From: Punica granatum | Taxonomy: Eukaryota > Streptophyta > Magnoliopsida > Myrtales > Lythraceae | Length of the DNA: 64,000 bases | Reading direction: 5' to 3' | NCBI RefSeq assembly: GCF_007655135.1 | Contig: NC_045129.1 | Span: forward strand, 16,962,274-17,026,273 | Part shown: piece after piece, positions 57,690 through 64,000 of the stretch | How positions within the stretch are numbered: position 1 is the first letter of the stretch | How the letters are laid out: each line of letters starts with the position of its first letter | The notes under the pieces: generated by a model | The model's database searches: none | Seen by the model: the letters and a program-made list of their open reading frames with translations, nothing else | What the model was told of the DNA's origin: nothing | Position numbers and translations under genes: made by a program

Positions 57690-58803
57690 TTATTATAGTG
57701 TGTTTGGTTTTAGAGTTGAGTTGAGTTGAGTTTTGATTTTAATGTGTAAATTGCACCGGTGGTCCAAAAGGTTTCATGAATGTTTCAAGTTGGTCCAAAA
57801 TTTTTTTTTGTTAACTTGTTGATACAAAAAGTTTCAAAACAGTTTCAATGTAATACATTCCGTCAATTGTCCCTGACGCCATTAACATTTTGCTGACGTA
57901 ACGCGTCCTATGTGTCACTTTTGTTACGTGGAACCAATCACAGTACGCCACGTTATTTAAGAAAAAATAAAATTTGAAAAAGTCCAATAAAAATACAAAA
58001 AATAATAAAAAAAAAAAAATAGTAAAAAATTAGAAAAAAAATTATTTAAAAATTATTAATTTTTTTTAATTATTTTTTAAAATGTAAATTTATTTTTTAA
58101 AATTTTAAAATATTTTTAAAATAATTTTTTTTATTTTTTAAATGTTTTTAAAATAATTTTAAATTTAATATTTAAATTATTTTTAATTTAAAATTAAAAT
58201 TAATAAAAATTATTTTAAAATTATTTTTTAAATATTTTTTTTTCTAAATATTTACTATTTTTTTTATTTTTTGAATTTTTATTGGACTTTTTCAAAATTT
58301 ATTTTCTCTTAAATGACGTAGTGCACTATGATTGGTTCAAAGTAACAAAAGTGACACATAGAACGCGCCACGTCAGCAAAATGTTAATGACATCAGGAGT
58401 AATTGACGAAATATACTATATTAAAACGGTTTTGAAACTTTTTGTACCAACAAGTTATCAAAAAAATATTTTGAACCAACTTGAAATAATCATGAAACAT
58501 TTTGGACCACCGGTGTAATTAATCAAATTTTAATTTATTTGTAATGATTGTGATATTGAATTATGAGAAAAAGTGTGAAAAAGTAATAAATAGTTGAAAA
58601 AATGTAATGATTGTATTGTTGAATTGTGAAAAAAGTAATGAATAGTTAAGAGAATTTTTTTATTAAAAGTTGAATTGAATGGTTAAAAAAATTAAAAAAA
58701 ATGAAAAAGTAATAATTGTGTTGTTAATTTTTATTGTATAGTGAATAAAGTTAAAGTTAGAGTTAAAATTTTAAAATCAGATTGCGAAATCAAACGGGTC
58801 TTA
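57690..58803. mobile_element. MITE interrupted by a second element
   Basis: The left part (GTGTTTGGTTTTAGAGTTGAG, 57702 on) and the right part (58535-58803, ending GCGAAATCAAACGGGTCTTA) form one small element split by the foldback at 57744-58526. Sequences AATGATTGT...TTGAATTGTGAAAAA match, in inverse orientation, the AT-rich block at 57370-57650, a second family member next to it. Exact termini are uncertain. Confidence 0.5.
57744..58526. mobile_element. Large foldback element, 783 bp
   Basis: Left arm: CACCGGTGGTCCAAAAGGTTTC, followed by GTTTCAAGTTGGTCC and CATTAACATTTTGCTGACGT. The right arm is its inverse, ending ACATTTTGGACCACCGGTGT. The centre (57960-58310) is A/T homopolymer-rich and also self-complementary (AAAAAGTCCAATAAAAAT against ATTTTTATTGGACTTTTT), so the whole element could fold into a ~380-bp arm hairpin. 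Flanks ATTTTAAT (57736-57743 and 58527-58534) give an 8-bp target duplication. No coding capacity. Confidence 0.8.
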
Positions 58804-59572
58804 CCGGAAAACATCACTGCATGTGAAGCTCTGGAAAATTCAAGCGGATACTATGCGATAAAGAGATCATGAAATGGAGAAATACGTGCCTTGCAGGGCT
58901 TTGTCAGGAAAATAATTGAGAAAAAGAAAAAAAATGTTGGTTTGACAAAAAAGAAAGTGGGATGGCAGGAACTTGTCTGCCAATTAAAAAAAAAAGGACA
59001 GACGTTTGATGCCTATGAAAAGGAACGTACCAAGGCATGAAAGACACATCTCTAAAATGCACTTCCTCTCTTCCATATCTCCTCTCCTCTTTGATGTAAT
59101 GTTCCCTTTCATCCCTCTCTCCCATCCCTCGTTCTTCCTTGGTAGTTCCAAAGAATTCCCCATTTTGTAACTTTTCTTATACAGGTTTCAATAGTACTTC
59201 CTTGTATAGGTTTTTGTAATTTCTATTACTAGATTTTGTAACTCATATATGTTTGTGCAATTTGATCATTCAATAAGTCGTCTTGCATGTTTTGAATTCA
59301 TATATTTTACTCTCTTTTTTATGAGAAGATCCATGAAAAAAGATGGGCTAAACAATCTTGCGCAGAAAGAACAAATCCACGCATTAATAGATTGTTTATT
59401 AATTTTGTCTCTTGGAAATAGAGAAATATACAGAAGAGAGCCCGAATTTGATATACATTATCTGAATGAAGATTGGTATACATTTAAAACATTATTTCAA
59501 AATTTTTGTATAATTAAAAAGCGTCATTTTTTAATTATTTATAATTGTTCATAAAACTTTTATACTATTGAT

Positions 59573-59695
59573 ATAATTATAATTATTATCTTTATAATTA
59601 TATATATACCTCTGATTCTGCGGTCTTATATAAATATATATATAATCGCAGAATCAGTGGGTATATATGTAATTATAAAGATAATAATTATAATA
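59573..59695. repeat. Near-perfect hairpin, ~48-bp arms with 24-bp loop
   Basis: Arm 59573-59622, which ends CCTCTGATTCTGCG, pairs with 59647-59695, which begins CGCAGAATCAGTGGG. Only about four mismatches are seen over 48 bp. It could be a minimal MITE or a small-RNA-producing hairpin. Most of the stem is A/T, apart from the GATTCTGCG end by the loop. Confidence 0.85.
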
Positions 59696-60029
59696 TCTGC
59701 CATTAATCTCTTCGTAATATTATTATTATTATTATTATTATTGTTTTTTTTTAAGTTTGTTATTATTTTTATTTTGGCGTAGGAATTTTCCCTGCTACTT
59801 AAGAAGGGGACTTAGTCCTTGAGAAATGAGGGTTTTGGTGCTCCGGCATTGCCCTTAATATAGGATCAAAAGATTATACTTTCATTCACCAAAAAAAATA
59901 AAAAATCTAATTTCAGTTTTTACATATAGAACTCAGTAGCCTTGTTTGGATTCAAAGTTGCATTTTAAAATATCACTTTAACTTAATTCTACCCACAACA
60001 AAACAAAATTATATTCACAACAAAACAAA

Positions 60030-60246
60030 ATAACTCATATAAAGTCAAAGGGTGGACCCCATTTATATCACTCTTTTTCAAAATCAAAATCACATAACTC
60101 ATACAAAGTCAAAGGGTGAGTCACATACATAACCATTTATACCACTCTTTTTCAAAATCAAAATCATATAACTCATACAAAGTCAAAGGGTGAATCCCAT
60201 ACATAACCATTTATACCACTCTTTTTCAAAATCAAAATCTGATTTT
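60030..60246 (+). repeat. Three direct tandem copies of a ~75-bp unit
   Basis: Units start at about 60030, 60095 and 60170 with AACTCATACAAAGTCAAAGGG. Each ends with CACTCTTTTTCAAAATCAAAATC. The second and third are nearly identical, and the first lacks the ACATACATAACC block. No coding role is seen. Confidence 0.85.
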
Positions 60247-63200
60247 AAAATGTTACTTACAAACTAAATGCAGTATAAACCCTTGACACAGAAAAGCAAT
60301 GGGAGCCTCCTGCTGAACAGTGCGGAAGCAGGGTGGCATCATCTAAAATGGTCCCATGCATGGTAGTTTTGGCTTACCACATATAGTGGCGGCAAATATT
60401 CTAAATAATCCACTATATTGGATTAATTAATTAGGATGTAAGGCTATCTGCCGTAGTTTCTAATAACCTCAAGAAAAAGGATGTTATTGAAACCGAATAA
60501 ATATCTCGAATTGATGTATAAGGAAGGGTAGTTAATAAGACTTTAAATTGTCGAGGTGTCACGCTGAAATAATATCATAATTCTTCCATTGCGGTCCAGT
60601 TGAAACTTTGTATCTGGAATAAAGAACTAAGTAGGTCGAAGTAATCAACTCTCAAACCAAATCTCTGGAGACATACACAGGAGCAAACAAATGTGACCCA
60701 TAAGATGAGGAAAAAGTTAGGGCAAATCATACCTAATGCTTCGATGTTTTAAGCTCTTTGTCGACCAAATGACGCTGCTAAATAGCGGCAACAATCCAAT
60801 AGATGATGCTGAGTCGAAACTTCAAAAGCAAAGAAAGAGGATGAGAGCTTAATACATGAAATTCAGAACATTACAACAATTGAAAAGGGATACACGGAGA
60901 CGATGCCTTGCATCATCTTTCTGATACTGTCTAGGCTGATAATCTTGAACATTTACCAAATATCAGTCTTTAGTTAAGTAGTGTTTTACTCAATTATGGA
61001 ATATGGAGCCCAATTTGATGATGCGAAGCTTCACAAAGCAGTGCGAGGTAGCCTCTTCAGGAGCTACTGCTGATTACAATAGAGCCTACTTTATGTACAG
61101 ATGAACATATCTGGAAAAACCTCCATGTTCATTTATATATATTTATATATATAGATCTGCTTGATTATGCTCTCATCAAAGGGGTTTCTCTTTGTCATCA
61201 TCTTGTAGCGATTCAACTTCGATTCAAATGTTAATCCATTCCACGAAAAGAAAAGAAGGGTAGATCGATCTAGAGAGATGAATTAATGAATAAATAAAAA
61301 GTAATACATTCGATGAGTAGAGAAGTTCATTTAAAGATTAGAGCGTCAGATATTATTGCGCTTGATATGCGTCATGTGTTTGTTTAATTAGCATAATATG
61401 CAAGTCCCTTCAGTCTGTTTGCTTCAATATGCCTGGCTTCACTCCTGTCTGCCATGTATATTCTACCATAGGTGTATACTCGTATATTGAGAGTTGCAGC
61501 ACGGCGGAGGATGATCCTAATCACCGGTATTTCTTGCGTAGCTGGCCAAGAGGTGGTGGAGCAAATGGAGAAATAAATAATGGCAGTTGCTCCATCAGAG
61601 GTTTGGGTTGAGGGGGGAGGAAGGCCAGTGGGAAAACAGAGAGTTGGGCGAAGTTTGGTAAGTCAATTGCACTATATAAATCTCTCGTACTCTCGAGTAT
61701 AAAGCGAATCATCTTATATATTCGAGATTTTCTCTCTATTTTTCGGATATAACTCTCAACAAATCTCAATCGTGAGAATCGAATTGAGAATCTCTTGATC
61801 AAATTGAAGGAGATGTCATTGCACTAGACCGTCATTCTCTAATTTACTCTGCCAAACTCAATATATAGAGAAATATAAACATGGTTGGTCATGGACGATG
61901 ACCACGGGAGTGAATGACTTTATTAGAATTAATGACTAACTCTTTGATTAATTAACTCTAATCGAAGTCTGAGTCCCTTACTAATAGACAAAGTAAAAAT
62001 AGATTTCATCAATTTAAGTAGACTCCTCGTCTCCTACAGTATAGGCCTGTTTACAGTACTTTAGTCTCTATTCCATCGCGCAGAGACTATATTCGATGCT
62101 TTCCTAACAGCGAGGATATGTGATGACCGGGCGTTGGGAGCAACAAAACAACTCTCAAGTGCATTTTTCAAGAGCGGTTTGTGGGCGCCGTGAATGGGGT
62201 GAACTGCAAGAAATAAGAACAGGGAATGCACGGCCATAGGAGAGGAAGTGAGAGTGGGAGCGATCCATAACAGATATGTAAGACAGAAATGCCGATCGGA
62301 GATAGGCATGAAGTGAAGTTCCCTCGATGCTGTCGTGTGGATACAACATGAATTGGGTCATGTAGTTGCTGGTCATTGACTGCCCATCTGGACTTCAGTG
62401 ACAACGTCTTAACCTGGGCATGTCACTAGACGATTGACGACAGCCATGCGCCAGCTCCAGTGGTCAAATCCATTTGTTTAGCCGCAATCTGCTAACTATA
62501 TATACACATCGATTCAAAGGTTTGTTCAGCAAAAATGAGAAAGAAATTCAAGGCTGACAAAAGAAAAATAAACAATAACAATATACGAGAACAACTTGTA
62601 CGAATTGATTTTGATGGCTCTACGCCTCTTCTAAAATAAATTCTCTAGTTCGAGTCTTATATATTGATAAAATTCACGATTGTGAGAGTTTTGTTTATTT
62701 TTTTATGTGTGCCGATCAATGTCCAAATCTAGATTAATCAGGGCTAATTAAATTTTTGAATATCACGTCATGCATACCGACAAACAATTAGGCCACACAA
62801 CTTGCCCACAAATTTCTCTCATAACTAATCTGATTGATTGTTACTATTCCAAAGTGGGTAATTAAAGATTCAACCAATTCTTTAAAAAAAAAAACAACAA
62901 TAGGAGAGAAGAAAAAAGAGCAGAAAACAAAGAGAAGAAGTCAAGCCAAACAGAACACACACGTGGGCTTTGCCCACGCTCTCATTAGATATATTCCAAT
63001 TCTTGATTGAGAGAGACCACTCCCAATGCTTGTCCCCATTGTTAGGCAGCTCAACGAAAATGACCCCTTCGTCTCATATGGAACGGAACTCCCTCCCCAT
63101 TTCAAACTCTCACCCCACTTTTATTCACTTGCATTTTGACCCTCGATCCAAACAAACCCTCGAGCATCCTACCAATCAATATCACAGCCATCTCGAACCA

Positions 63201-64000
63201 TATATCGGTCCGTGCCACACTCTTAAGTACTAGGCAACATGCCAAGTCTGGATGCCAATCAAGTTCACCCAAGGGACACCTTGATACTGATTTACCTCAG
63301 TATCAATCACTTATTATCCGCTTCCGCTAAAAATATGACTCATCAGTCATATGCCTTCTATATCTCTTCAATTTTCGAGATACGAAGAGATAACTTGATA
63401 ATAGAGAGGAAAAAGAAACAATAGAGAATTTGGCACCGTAGAATTGGTCAGATTTGAATTCTTTAGGACAAGAAACAAATTCCTAACTTTCTTAAAAGAG
63501 AGAGAGGAAAAGGAGAACATGAGGAGAGGCGGGTCCGGGTACAGATTCCGGAGACAAAACAAAAGGGCAATTTTAGGGACAAAAAGGCTTAGGGATTTGG
63601 AAGTGATTTGAGTGTTTTTACACTTTACAGCAAAAAAGAGAGCATTTTTTTTCCCTTTGCACTTCAAGCTAAGCCAAAATGGTCAATTTTGCCACACAAA
63701 AGTGCTCTTGGTCGAACGATCAATGAAAAATAAGGTGCATGATGAAAATTACCGACAATATATTACCGACAACATACCGTAAAATTCAATCGATCAGTTA
63801 TATCATGGTCTGCCATAGCACGGATCTCTCTCCAGGCTATACCGCCTCCACCGCAGTATTTAAATAAAACAATGGGGAGAGAAATCAGGGTCTTGTAATC
63901 CTAGTTTGTAGTCGTAACATAAAGTTGGTGGTTCCAACACACATATTTTGCCCTTTGATGTCATTTTCATGATACACCAATAATAATAATCTTTAATTTG
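60247..64000. other. Intergenic region, no gene recognised
   Basis: I find no ORF with a recognisable domain and no spliced gene. A less AT-rich stretch around 62040-62420 has overlapping open frames on the minus strand (up to 82 codons), but they do not resemble any family. The segment ends in unassigned sequence at the window edge. Confidence 0.4.

Noticed and set aside
62061..62404. Three overlapping minus-strand ORFs of 73-82 codons
   Set aside because: No similarity to any family I know, and none is extended by plausible splicing.
1..64000. CRISPR arrays, bacterial operons, rRNA or tRNA genes
   Set aside because: The window is plant nuclear DNA. The short tandem repeats lack CRISPR-like constant spacing with unique spacers, and no tRNA or rRNA sequence was recognised on a read-through.

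Overview
The window is plant nuclear DNA. It has two complete multi-exon genes with GT-AG introns, one probably broken gene, LTR retrotransposons, Mutator-like elements (MULEs), foldback MITEs and long AT-rich intergenic DNA. The gene sequences are eudicot. The retroelement that carries a plant-mobile-domain ORF ahead of gag reminds me of Myrtales genomes, pomegranate (Punica) in particular, but that species guess is memory-based inference.

Layout. 1-16215 is a decayed Ty3/gypsy-type element (Tat/Ogre-like by inference). It has an LTR with an internal tandem duplication, a broken plant-mobile-domain (DUF7745-like) ORF, a broken gag, no pol, and a truncated 3' LTR. A young, intact 8001-bp Ty1/copia element (5844-13844) sits inside its gag, with near-identical LTRs and a perfect 5-bp target duplication (CCATA). 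16745-17092 is a foldback MITE. 19108-29483 (minus) is a complete 19-exon MMS19/MET18 gene of 1136 codons plus stop. Its promoter, 5'UTR and first exon are duplicated about 1 kb upstream, where the start codon is lost. 31082-36482 is a full-length MULE with 196-bp terminal inverted repeats, an 8-bp target duplication and a decayed MuDR transposase; it may be nested in an older foldback element. 36.5-43 kb holds further foldback and Helitron-like elements. 43883-48673 (minus) is a complete 11-exon LysM receptor-like kinase of the LYK3/EPR3 type (662 aa). 50342-52284 (plus) is a HAD-family phosphatase (PPsPase/PHOSPHO type). It keeps every catalytic motif but is truncated to 200 aa by an apparent 7-bp loss, and a 349-bp MULE-type MITE sits in its first intron. 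52.5-64 kb has no convincing gene. It holds a LINE fragment, a possible gene-capturing MULE, nested MITEs, a 48-bp-arm hairpin and a 75-bp tandem repeat.

The genes do not form a pathway. MMS19 serves cytosolic Fe-S protein assembly, LYK3/EPR3 serves cell-surface carbohydrate perception, and the phosphatase family serves phosphate recycling. The kinase and phosphatase are divergent and share a 1.67-kb intergenic region with a 31-nt poly-C run. Exon boundaries were worked out by hand and checked by splice dinucleotides, codon phase and family similarity from memory. No database search was possible.
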